A DNA stretch of 64,000 nt from Saccharothrix syringae. GTDB taxonomy: Bacteria > Actinomycetota > Actinomycetes > Mycobacteriales > Pseudonocardiaceae. Every line of letters starts with the position of its first letter. The stretch's first letter is position 1. The notes under the pieces are model-generated. The model was given only the letters and a program-made list of their open reading frames with translations, did no database searches and was not told the DNA's origin. Positions 27,404-34,504 of this stretch are shown in pieces. The stretch lies in contig NZ_CP034550.1 in NCBI RefSeq assembly GCF_009498035.1, forward strand, positions 7,688,001-7,752,000. Reading direction: 5' to 3'. The position numbers were made by a program, and so were the translations under genes.

Positions 27404-28069
27404 TCAGGACGCCACGAAGTCGGCGATGCGCGAGAGCACGATCGTGTCGGCCAGGAAGCCGATGTGCGTCTGGCACGCCACGGTGTTGTTGCTCGCGCCG
27501 CTGAGCGCCGTGCTGGTGTACGGCAGGATGACGCCGTCGCACGGCGAGTACCAGGTGGCGTAGCGGGTGCTGCCCGGCGTCTCGTCGCCCGAGCTGATCT
27601 GGGCGATGAACGACGAGCCCGGGTACATCTGCCGGCAGGTCTCGTAGATCAGGCACGCGCCCGCGGCCGTGGTGCCGTGGTTGGCGCCCGCGATCGAGGC
27701 CAGGTGGCTGACGCTGGTGTTGCCGCCCAGCACCTTCAGGTAGTACTGGCTGACCAGGCCGCCCATCGAGTGGTTCACGATCGCCACCTTCGACGCCCCG
27801 GTGCGGGACTTGACGTCGTTGACGAAGGTGGCCAGGCCCCGGGCGTTCTGCGTGTTGTCGCCGTAGGAGTTGTACTCGTAGGCGAACAGCCGGCTGCTCG
27901 ACCAGCCGGCCGCCCGGAACACCGACATCGCCGTGACCCAGTTCGACGCGCTGCCGGTGTAGCCGTGCACGAACACCACCGGTGTCGTGGTGGCGGCGGT
28001 GGCGGCGGGTGCGGGTACGAGCACGAGCGAGGCGGTCAGTGCCGCGAGTGCGCTGAGGAAGCGACGCAT
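27404..28069 (-). CDS. Secreted lipase/esterase, alpha-beta hydrolase
   Basis: Protein of 221 residues with a Sec signal peptide (MRRFLSALAALTASLVLVP, cut near ATAA). The alpha-beta hydrolase core is short, as in Bacillus LipA-like lipases. The oxyanion strand is PVVFVHGYTGSASNW, nucleophile Ser101 is in VNHSMGGLVSQY, Asp is in SPCDGVILP and His is in CQTHIGFL. Cys pairs in the C-terminal half may form disulfides in the exported enzyme. It is monocistronic, with its own terminator. Substrate may be triglycerides or short esters. Confidence 0.92.
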   Translation of the reverse strand: MRRFLSALAALTASLVLVPAPAATAATTTPVVFVHGYTGSASNWVTAMSVFRAAGWSSSRLFAYEYNSYGDNTQNARGLATFVNDVKSRTGASKVAIVNHSMGGLVSQYYLKVLGGNTSVSHLASIAGANHGTTAAGACLIYETCRQMYPGSSFIAQISSGDETPGSTRYATWYSPCDGVILPYTSTALSGASNNTVACQTHIGFLADTIVLSRIADFVAS

Positions 28070-28222
28070 GGGCCCTCCAGGACAGGGTGGGTGCGGGACC
28101 CGCCCAGCGTCCCGCCGTCAACCGGCCGGTTACATCCGTGCAACCACCGGTTCACCGTTCACCGGGGCCTGGGTGTTGCCCGTGGTACCAGGGGTTTTTG
28201 CGGTGCTTTGCGGTGCCCTGGG

Positions 28223-28266
28223 CGTTTTCGCGGCGGCCTCGGTGCGTTTTCGCGGCGGCCTCGGTG
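28223..28266. repeat. 22-bp tandem repeat, two copies
   Basis: Two adjacent copies of a 22-bp unit beginning CGTTTTCGCGGCGGCC lie in the spacer between the lipase promoter side and the end of the lipoprotein gene. A shorter TTTGCGGTGC pair precedes them. No coding function is seen. Confidence 0.7.
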
Positions 28267-28284
28267 TCCCGCGGCCTCCCGCGG

Positions 28285-29262
28285 TCACCCCGGCAGGTTG
28301 CCCCACACCTCGGCCGCGAAGGTCCTGGCCGCGGCGCAGGCGTCGTCGATCCGGCCGCCCGCGCCCAGGGTGACCACCACCAGCACCAGCTCGTTCAGCC
28401 CGTCCTCGAACGGGACGTGCTCGGTCTCGGCCGCGCACAGCACCGCCGAGCCGACCCTGGTCACGGAGGTGGGCCGCCCGCCGATCTCCTCCCGCGTGAC
28501 GTCACCGCCGTCGGGCTCGGCCATCCTGCCCACCGAGTGCAGCACCCTCACGCGCGGCGGGGACGGGTCGTTGGCCCGCGCCCAGCGGCACTGGTGCCCC
28601 GACGGGTACTTCCGGGCCCTGGCGCCGGCCAGGCCGGGCAGCCGGGCGACCGTCGAGTCGGCCAGCCCGCGGCAGGCGTCGACCGCGCCGAGCGACTTCG
28701 GCCCGAAGTCCCGGTGCACCACGTCCCCGGCCAGCACCCGGTCGGCGACGGCGCGCACCAGGGCGTCGGCGATCGCGCACAGCTCGGCGCCGGTGGTGCC
28801 GCCGGAGGAGCGGTTGTCGGCGGACACGGACAGCGTCACCTGGTCGGGGAAGACCAGCACGCGCTCGCAGTGCAGCTCGTCGCCGGGCACCTCGACGACG
28901 TCCAGCCCCTCGTAGAAGGTGAGCCGGCCGGTCAGCTCGGCGCGGTCGATCACCCGGTCCAGGCTGCCCGCGACCACGTCCACCCCGGTGCCGGCGGGCG
29001 TGGTGAGCTTGAGCAGGCAGTAGTCCAGCGACTCGGTCGGCCCGACCTCGGCGGCGCCGAACCGCGCCAGGTCGGCCGGTTCGACCTGGCCGCACGGGTC
29101 GACGGTGGTCATGTCGCCGAGCAGGCGTTCGGCGGTGGGTTCGGGCGGGGGCGTGGAGGTGGGGTCCGGCACCGGCACGGCGGAGCCGGGCACCACCGCG
29201 CTGCACCCGCCCAGCACGAGGGCCAAGCCCGCCACGAGGACAGCTCCGCGCACCCCGACCAT
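28285..29262 (-). CDS. Lipoprotein of unknown function (DUF3558-like)
   Basis: Protein of 325 residues with a lipoprotein signal ending in ALVLGGCSAV, so it should be anchored to the outer face of the membrane by its lipidated Cys. A Pro/Thr-rich stretch follows the anchor. Two similar halves start at MTTVDPCGQVEP and GAVDACRGLADS, each with Cys residues, like actinobacterial DUF3558-type lipoproteins. It has no neighbours on its strand. Function is not known. Confidence 0.75.
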   Translation of the reverse strand: MVGVRGAVLVAGLALVLGGCSAVVPGSAVPVPDPTSTPPPEPTAERLLGDMTTVDPCGQVEPADLARFGAAEVGPTESLDYCLLKLTTPAGTGVDVVAGSLDRVIDRAELTGRLTFYEGLDVVEVPGDELHCERVLVFPDQVTLSVSADNRSSGGTTGAELCAIADALVRAVADRVLAGDVVHRDFGPKSLGAVDACRGLADSTVARLPGLAGARARKYPSGHQCRWARANDPSPPRVRVLHSVGRMAEPDGGDVTREEIGGRPTSVTRVGSAVLCAAETEHVPFEDGLNELVLVVVTLGAGGRIDDACAAARTFAAEVWGNLPG

Positions 29263-29421
29263 GGACGCAGGGTAGGCGACGGGATGGGCTTTCGGGCGGT
29301 TTCGACCGGTCCGGGTGCGGTTGTCCCCCTCGGTCCACTGTGGACGACGGGGTCGACCTCGTCCGGTCAGCGCATCGGTGGCACCCACTCGGTCGATCAC
29401 GCGCCCCCCGGCCGGATTCCC

Positions 29422-29451
29422 TTGGCGCGCCCGGGGAGCGCCGGCTAGGGT
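29422..29451 (+). promoter_or_regulatory. Promoter with leaderless spacing
   Basis: TTGGCG (29422-29427), 18 bp, TAGGGT (29446-29451), followed after 7 nt by the GTG of a 20-codon ORF. This is the spacing seen for leaderless actinobacterial mRNAs. Confidence 0.65.
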
Positions 29452-29458
29452 GGCCGGT

Positions 29459-29521
29459 GTGACGGACTTCAAGCTCCCGCTCTACGGGGCCGACACCGAA
29501 CGCGGCGACCTCGCTCCCTGA
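29459..29521 (+). CDS. Leaderless 20-codon ORF upstream of the deaminase gene
   Basis: Reads from GTG to TGA as VTDFKLPLYGADTERGDLAP. The start lies 7 nt after a TAGGGT box, so its translation should begin at or near the 5' end of the mRNA. It stops 52 nt before the deaminase ATG. It could be a regulatory leader peptide or a remnant of a longer gene; no homologue is known to me. Expression is inferred only from promoter spacing. Confidence 0.45.
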   Translation: MTDFKLPLYGADTERGDLAP

Positions 29522-29573
29522 ACTCGCCCGGTTCCCGGCGTCCACCGTCACCCCGTCCCAGGGAGTTCCCGTC

Positions 29574-30596
29574 ATGCCCAGCGCGAGCACGCGCGCGTTC
29601 GTCCGCGCCCTGCCCAAGGTCGAGCTGCACGTCCACCTGGTCGGCTCCGCCGACGTCGACACCGTCCTGGCCCTGGCCCGCCGCCACCCGGAGGCCGGCG
29701 TGCCCACCGACCGCGCCGAACTGGAGCGGTTCTACGCCTTCCGCGACTTCGACCACTTCCTGGCCGTCTACTGGGCGGTGCAGTCGATGATCCGGGGCCG
29801 CGACGACGTCCGCGCCCTGGTGACCGGCCTGGCCGCCCGGCTGGCCGGGCAGAACGTCCGCTACGCCGAGGTCACCGTCACCCCCTACAACCACCTGCTC
29901 GACGGCGTGCCCGGCGACGAGCTGCTGACCGGGCTCACCGAGGGCCGCGCCGAGGCCCTGGCCGACCACGGCGTCGAGCTGGCCTGGTGCTTCGACATCC
30001 CCGGCGAGAAGGGGGTGGTGGCCGGGCGCGAAACCCTGGTGTTCGCCCTGCGCGACCGCCCGGACGGCCTGGTCTCGTTCGGCCTCGGCGGCCCGGAGGT
30101 GGGCGTCGGCCGGGCGCAGTTCGCGCCGTTCTTCACCGCCGCGCGGGAGGCCGGGCTGCACAGCGTGCCGCACGCGGGCGAGACCACGGGACCGGCCACC
30201 ATCTGGTCGGCGCTGCACGACCTGGGCGCCGAGCGCGTGGGCCACGGCACCAGCTGCACCGCCGACCCCCGCCTGCTGGAGCACCTGGCCGGGCACCGCG
30301 TGCCGCTGGAGGTGTGCCCGACCTCCAACGTCCGCACCCGGCAGGTCCGCTCGCTGGCCGAGCACCCGGTGCGCCGGATGCTCGACCACGGCGTGGTGGT
30401 CACCCTGAACACCGACGACCCGCCGATGTTCGGCACCACGCTGGAGGACGAGTACGTGGCGGTGGCCGACGCGCTCGGGTTGCTGCCCGCGGAGGTCGCG
30501 GGGTTGGCGCGCAACGCCGTCGAGGCGTCGTTCCTGCCGGGCGGGCGCAAGGCGGAGCTGCTGGCCGGGATCGACGCGGTCGTCGCCGGGACCTGA
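29574..30596 (+). CDS. Adenosine deaminase family protein (possible aminodeoxyfutalosine deaminase)
   Basis: Zinc-dependent purine-nucleoside deaminase of 340 residues. Metal ligands are visible in ELHVHL (two His), SVPHAGE (His, and the catalytic Glu) and NTDDPPM (Asp pair), with VGHGTS between. The sequence PKVELHVHLVGSA and the run FGLGGPEVGVGR resemble a group of actinobacterial enzymes annotated as adenosine or aminodeoxyfutalosine deaminases; the latter act in the futalosine route to menaquinone. Other futalosine genes are not nearby, so the substrate is uncertain. ATG is preceded by CCCAGGGAG. Confidence 0.88.
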   Translation: MPSASTRAFVRALPKVELHVHLVGSADVDTVLALARRHPEAGVPTDRAELERFYAFRDFDHFLAVYWAVQSMIRGRDDVRALVTGLAARLAGQNVRYAEVTVTPYNHLLDGVPGDELLTGLTEGRAEALADHGVELAWCFDIPGEKGVVAGRETLVFALRDRPDGLVSFGLGGPEVGVGRAQFAPFFTAAREAGLHSVPHAGETTGPATIWSALHDLGAERVGHGTSCTADPRLLEHLAGHRVPLEVCPTSNVRTRQVRSLAEHPVRRMLDHGVVVTLNTDDPPMFGTTLEDEYVAVADALGLLPAEVAGLARNAVEASFLPGGRKAELLAGIDAVVAGT

Positions 30597-30645
30597 GCGC
30601 GGCGCCGGCCGCGACGGCGCCGGTTGGCGTCGATCGGCACCGGTT

Positions 30646-30661
30646 GGCACCGGCCGGTGCC
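30646..30661. terminator. Palindromic terminator between convergent genes
   Basis: The perfect 16-bp palindrome GGCACCGGCCGGTGCC, inside a run of CGGTTGG-type repeats (30620-30670), lies between the ends of the deaminase and DUF genes. Confidence 0.55.
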
Positions 30662-30669
30662 GGTTGGTG

Positions 30670-31779
30670 TCAGTCGGTGTCCGTCGCGGCCAGCACCGCC
30701 AGCCGTCGGCCGTCCGGGTCGAGGACGGCCAGGCCGATGCTCCACACCACGCCCGCGAACCAGTCGGTGTCGGCCTCGAAGCCGTACCAGGCGCACTCAC
30801 CCACGCGCGCCCCGACCTCGCCGGCGGACGCGCCCACCGGCGTCCCGACCAGACCGGCCAGGGAGTTCCACGCCGCCAGGCGACCGCGCGCACCCCGGTG
30901 GCCGGAGCTGTACGCCCCTCCCCCGGACGCCGCGGCGAACAGCACCTGCCACGCGTGGGCGGGCGGGCAGGCGACGACCCGCGGTACGTCCCCGCCGTCC
31001 AGGCACTCCAGGTCCAGCGCCGCCAACGCGCTCGGCACCGAGTCGGGGGCCAGGGGCGTCGCCGGTTCGAACACCCGCGCCTCGATCCGCCCGTTGGACT
31101 CGTCGACCCAGTTGTCCACCGCCTCGGTCACCGCGTCCGCCGCCGCCACCTCCGCCATCGGCGGCACGGGCTCCCCCGGCGGGATCGACCGCCCGGCGGG
31201 CAACCCGAACGGCACGGCCGCGCCGGTGCCCGTGACGCTGTAGCTCGGCAGGAGCGGTTCCCCCTCCACTTCGGACAGTTCAAGGGGGAGCCACCCCAGC
31301 GGGTGGTCGCGCCAGTGCGGCGAGGTCGCCCACCCGGCGATCCCCGGCACCTCGGCCACCGCGACGCCGCGGAGCACCAGTTCGTGGACCAGGCAGGCGC
31401 GCAGCTCCTCCACGGCACCGCCCGGCGCGCCGTCCCCGGCGAAGACCACCGCCAGGTCCGCGACCGGCCGGCCGGCGGCCAGCAGCGAGGCGACCCGACC
31501 GGCCAGGTCCCGACCGGTCGGCACCTCGGCGACCAGGCGGACGGCCTGGGCGACGTCGCCGGTGCCGAGGGCCAGCGACCGCACCAGGCGCTGGAACACG
31601 CTCCGGTACTGCCACGCCGGCCTCACGGCGGTGCCGTGGGCCCGCGCGAGCGCGATGCCGAGGTCGGCGACGAACGCGGCGTCACCCCGGGCCAACCGGC
31701 GGTCGACCTCCCGCCACAGCCCGTTGACGTCGGTCAGTCCGGTCAGCCCCGACACGATCTCCGCGATCCGCTCCCCCAC
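30670..31779 (-). CDS. Conserved hypothetical protein (DUF6183-like)
   Basis: Soluble protein of 369 residues with no signal or membrane segment. The N-terminal half is helical and Ala-rich. The C-terminal half has GGGAYSSGHRGARGRLAAWNSLAGLVG and ends AWYGFEADTDWFAGVVWSIGLAVLDPDGRRLAVLAATDTD, of which key parts are HRGARGRLAAW and DPDGRRLAVLAATDTD. This layout is like a family found widely in Streptomyces and relatives whose function is unknown. It is transcribed alone. Confidence 0.65.
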   Translation of the reverse strand: MGERIAEIVSGLTGLTDVNGLWREVDRRLARGDAAFVADLGIALARAHGTAVRPAWQYRSVFQRLVRSLALGTGDVAQAVRLVAEVPTGRDLAGRVASLLAAGRPVADLAVVFAGDGAPGGAVEELRACLVHELVLRGVAVAEVPGIAGWATSPHWRDHPLGWLPLELSEVEGEPLLPSYSVTGTGAAVPFGLPAGRSIPPGEPVPPMAEVAAADAVTEAVDNWVDESNGRIEARVFEPATPLAPDSVPSALAALDLECLDGGDVPRVVACPPAHAWQVLFAAASGGGAYSSGHRGARGRLAAWNSLAGLVGTPVGASAGEVGARVGECAWYGFEADTDWFAGVVWSIGLAVLDPDGRRLAVLAATDTD

Positions 31780-31790
31780 GACGCGGGAGT

Positions 31791-31982
31791 CTAGGCAACC
31801 GGCTCAACCGACCCGGCGAGGAATTCGCCCGGGTCGCGGCGGGCAACGGGCGCCGCCCGCGTGCCGCTGCCCTGCCGCCGCACGATCCGCCCGTCCCGGG
31901 TGAGCACGTCGTGGGCGGCGACCGCGGTGGTCCGCCCGACGACCGGGGCGTCCGGCGGCGAGCGGTCCCGCCACCAGGCCAA
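31791..31982 (-). pseudogene. Fragment of a MocR/GntR-type regulator HTH
   Basis: A 63-codon reading contains RTTAVAAHDVLTRDGRIVRR followed by QGSGTRAAP, which resembles the end of a GntR-type winged helix in MocR regulators (SRTTVxAAYDRLxxxGYLxxRxGSGT). The rest of the helix-turn-helix and the whole aminotransferase-like domain are missing. It points away from the adjacent PLP enzyme gene, a common place for its regulator. I read it as a remnant, with modest confidence. Confidence 0.4.
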
Positions 31983-32035
31983 TTGTTCCGGATTGGCCCT
32001 CGTCCCGGCCCGGCGGCCGCCCGAGGATGGTCGGC

Positions 32036-33202
32036 ATGACCACCCACCCCGAGACCAGGGCCGTCCGGGTCGGCGCGCCCGAACCGGGCAGCCGGCCCGT
32101 CTCCGTGCCGATCCACCAGACCGCGATCTACGCCTTCGACGGGCCCGCCGACGTGGGCGCCGCGATGAGCGGGCCGGACGGCGCCTTCTCCTACAGCGGC
32201 TACGGCAACCCGACCGTGCGGGCGTTCGAGGACGCGATGACCGCCCTGGAGGGCGGCGCCGCCGCGCTGGCCACCGGCTCCGGGTCGAGCGCCACGTCCT
32301 CGGTCCTGCTCGCGGCGCTGCGCACGGGCGACCACGTCATCGCGCAGCGCGCCCTCTACGGCGGCACGTACGCCGCGCTCCAGGACCTCGCCGCGAACTG
32401 GGGCGTCGAGGTGACCTACGTCGAGGGCGCCGACCCGGCGGAGCTGGCGGACGCCCTGCGCCCGAACTCGCGCCTGCTGCTGCTGGAGACCATCGCCAAC
32501 CCGACCGGGTTCGTGCCGGACCTGCCGGGGCTGCTCGGGGTGGCGCGGTCGGCGGGGCTGACCACGGTGGTGGACAACACCTTCGCCACCCCGCTGCTGT
32601 GCCGGCCGATCGAGCACGGCGCCGACGTGGTGGTGCACTCGGCCACCAAGTACCTGGGCGGCCACCACGACGTGGTGGGCGGCGTCGCCGTGTTCGCCGA
32701 CGCCGGGCGGTACCGGGAGACGTGGGCGCGGGCGACCCGGCTGGGCACCGTGGCCGACCCGTTCAGCGCGTGGCTGGTGCTGCGCGGGATCAAGACCCTG
32801 GCGCTGCGCGTGCGCAGGCAGTGCGAGACGGCCGGGTACCTGGCCGAGCGCCTGGCGGGGCACCCGGCCGTCACCGCGGTCCACCACCCCGGTCTGCCGT
32901 CCCACCCGAGCCACGCGCGGGCGGCGCGGCTGCTCGACGGGTACGGCGGCACCCTGGCCTTCGACCTGGCCGGCGGGCTGGAGGCGGCGCACGCCTTCAT
33001 GGGCGGGCTGCGACTCGTGCTCAACGCGGGCTCGCTGGGCGGCACCGAGACGGTGACCATGCACCCGGCCACCACCTCGCACCGGCACCTGGACGACGAC
33101 GCGCTGGCGGCCGCGGGGATCGGCCCCGGGACGGTCCGGATCGCGTGCGGCATCGAGCACCCCGACGACCTGTGGGCCGACATCTCCCGCGCCCTGCGGT
33201 GA
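32036..33202 (+). CDS. Trans-sulfuration PLP enzyme (cystathionine gamma-synthase / gamma-lyase family)
   Basis: Cys/Met-metabolism PLP enzyme of 388 residues. The cofactor Lys205 is in VVHSATKYLGGHHD, with PIHQTAIYAFD at the N-terminus, SYSGYGNPTVRAFE and the C-terminal GSLGGTETVTMHPATTSHR that are typical of the family. It could make cystathionine or release H2S, methanethiol or ammonia from sulfur amino acids; the exact reaction is not clear. ATG 32036 is preferred to ATG 32027 because GAGG lies 9 nt before it. A strong terminator follows. Confidence 0.9.
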   Translation: MTTHPETRAVRVGAPEPGSRPVSVPIHQTAIYAFDGPADVGAAMSGPDGAFSYSGYGNPTVRAFEDAMTALEGGAAALATGSGSSATSSVLLAALRTGDHVIAQRALYGGTYAALQDLAANWGVEVTYVEGADPAELADALRPNSRLLLLETIANPTGFVPDLPGLLGVARSAGLTTVVDNTFATPLLCRPIEHGADVVVHSATKYLGGHHDVVGGVAVFADAGRYRETWARATRLGTVADPFSAWLVLRGIKTLALRVRRQCETAGYLAERLAGHPAVTAVHHPGLPSHPSHARAARLLDGYGGTLAFDLAGGLEAAHAFMGGLRLVLNAGSLGGTETVTMHPATTSHRHLDDDALAAAGIGPGTVRIACGIEHPDDLWADISRALR

Positions 33203-33206
33203 ACCG

Positions 33207-33253
33207 CCGGCCGACCCGCCGGTCCGCGCCGGGCGGTGCGGCGGGTCGGCCGG
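33207..33253 (+). terminator. Terminator of the PLP enzyme gene
   Basis: A perfect 15-bp stem (CCGGCCGACCCGCCG and its complement) with a 17-nt loop starts 4 bp after the stop codon. A second small hairpin (CGGGGTGT-8-ACACCCCG, 33320-33343) lies further on. I see no gene in the remaining sequence up to 33552. Confidence 0.8.
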
Positions 33254-33552
33254 TGACATCGCCGCCCGGTGTTTTCACCTCGGTGCACCGCCACCCCTGA
33301 TACCGCTTTCGTGCGGATCCGGGGTGTGTGCCAGAACACCCCGGTGCGCGGCGCCTCGGGATCGGTTCCGACCGCGTTTTCCACCCGTTCCGGCGAATCC
33401 GCCACGCCCGGCGGGCAGGCGCGATCGAAAATCCGTTCGAATTCGCGGGCCCTGCCGCCCACCCTCCGGGCGATACCCGCGCCACGTCGCCGGACCCGTG
33501 TAACCAGTGCGTCCGACCGGCCGATACAGCGGGTGAGCGACTGGGGGAAACC

Positions 33553-33786
33553 ATGGGGACGACGAGGGAGGACCGCGACCAGCGGGTGCTGCGCGTGATC
33601 TTGGCGGCGCTGCTGCTGACCGGTGCGACGAACGCGGTGGTGGCCGTGACCGACGCGGTGACGTGGGCGTGGTGGGCGGCGGGCCTGTGCCTGCTCGGCG
33701 CGCTGCCGGTGGCCGCGGCGGTGCCGGAGGCGGAGGAGCCGGAGCTCGGCGCGCGGGTGCCCACCGGGGGCGCCGGCCGTCGGTGA
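33553..33786 (+). CDS. Small two-helix membrane protein
   Basis: A 77-residue protein with two hydrophobic segments, VILAALLLTGATNAVVAV and WWAAGLCLLGALPVAAAV, and an acidic C-terminal tail. ATG is preceded by GGGGGAAA. It resembles many small actinobacterial membrane proteins without known function. It lies upstream of the peptide and CHAT genes but is separated from them by about 410 bp, so a shared role is only a possibility. Confidence 0.65.
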   Translation: MGTTREDRDQRVLRVILAALLLTGATNAVVAVTDAVTWAWWAAGLCLLGALPVAAAVPEAEEPELGARVPTGGAGRR

Positions 33787-34198
33787 GGGCTCCCGCCTTT
33801 TTCACAGAGTTGACCGAATATTCGGGTTAGACAAATGTCATAACGGCGCACCGGCGAGGCGCCTCGTTCTCGGGCGGGATCACCCGCGCCGTGATGTCAC
33901 CGTGATCACACCACAGGCGCCCGCCGCAGTTGATCACAGTTGACCCGGGGGGTCGCCGCGACTGCGAGCGCGGGTCGCTTTCGACACCGAACCGGAGTAC
34001 CGGGACGAGTGATTGTTAGGCCGTTTTCGCACGTCAACGCGACTTCGTCACTCGATGTGCGAAATTCGTCTCCGATCACTACTCCGTTGTGCCACCATTG
34101 ACCCGTTCGCGCGGAGCGAGGGGCCGCCGAACCTGACCCAGCGCAGTCATCTGGGTCCGTTCTCGGACTGGGCAGATCATCAGGGGAGGAAGATCTCT
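33787..34198 (+). promoter_or_regulatory. AT-rich control region before the Cys/His-rich peptide gene
   Basis: This 412-bp spacer has no credible gene. It contains the perfect palindrome CCGAATATTCGG (33814-33825), GTGATCAC-type palindromes near 33900, direct CAGTTGA repeats near 33930 and several TTGACC-like -35 boxes, then a strong AGGGGAGGAAG ribosome site directly before the peptide start. The length and density of symmetric sites suggest a tightly regulated promoter. Confidence 0.5.
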
Positions 34199-34402
34199 AT
34201 GTCCACGACCACGGAGCAGTTCCTGGGGGAAACCGTCCCGCAGGAGGGCACCACGCCCACGCCGACCGCGCCGCCGACCGCGCTGCCGGTCGTGCCGGAG
34301 GAGCCGCGGGACGCGGAGCACGACCACGAGCACGAGCACGGCGAAGGCGAGCTGACCACCACGTGCCTGACCGGTGGTTGCCCGCAGTCGCCGCGGTCCT
34401 GA
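34199..34402 (+). CDS. 67-residue acidic, His-rich peptide with a Cys-containing tail
   Basis: A small protein not recognised as any family. It starts MSTTTEQFLGETVPQEG, continues with a Pro/Thr-rich stretch, an acidic His-rich segment AEHDHEHEHGEGEL (residues 39-52) that could bind metal, and ends TTTCLTGGCPQSPRS with Cys56 and Cys61. It has a very strong ribosome site (AGGGGAGGAAG). Its layout, a leader-like acidic part and a short Thr/Ser/Cys tail, is like a ribosomal peptide precursor, but no lanthipeptide, radical SAM or YcaO enzyme is near. The following gene encodes a CHAT protease, for which it may be substrate, inhibitor or sensor. Confidence 0.65.
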   Translation: MSTTTEQFLGETVPQEGTTPTPTAPPTALPVVPEEPRDAEHDHEHEHGEGELTTTCLTGGCPQSPRS

Positions 34403-34438
34403 GTTCACCGCGCCGGGCACCACGCCCGGTGTGATCGC

Positions 34439-34470
34439 GCCCGCCGGCCGGGGTCTCCCGGTCGGCGGGC
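34439..34470 (+). terminator. Hairpin between the peptide and CHAT genes
   Basis: An 11-bp stem with one G-T pair (GCCCGCCGGCC and GGTCGGCGGGC) and a 10-nt loop, followed by CCTGTTTTGT. It could end peptide transcription or reduce read-through into the protease gene, giving more peptide than protease. Confidence 0.6.
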
Positions 34471-34504
34471 ATTCTCCGGTCCTGTTTTGTGCTGTGATGG
34501 GTAG

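Noticed and set aside
34199..34402. Class of known lanthipeptide cluster
   Set aside because: The tail has Thr, Ser and Cys, but no LanB, LanC, LanM, LanKC or LanL-type gene lies anywhere in the window.
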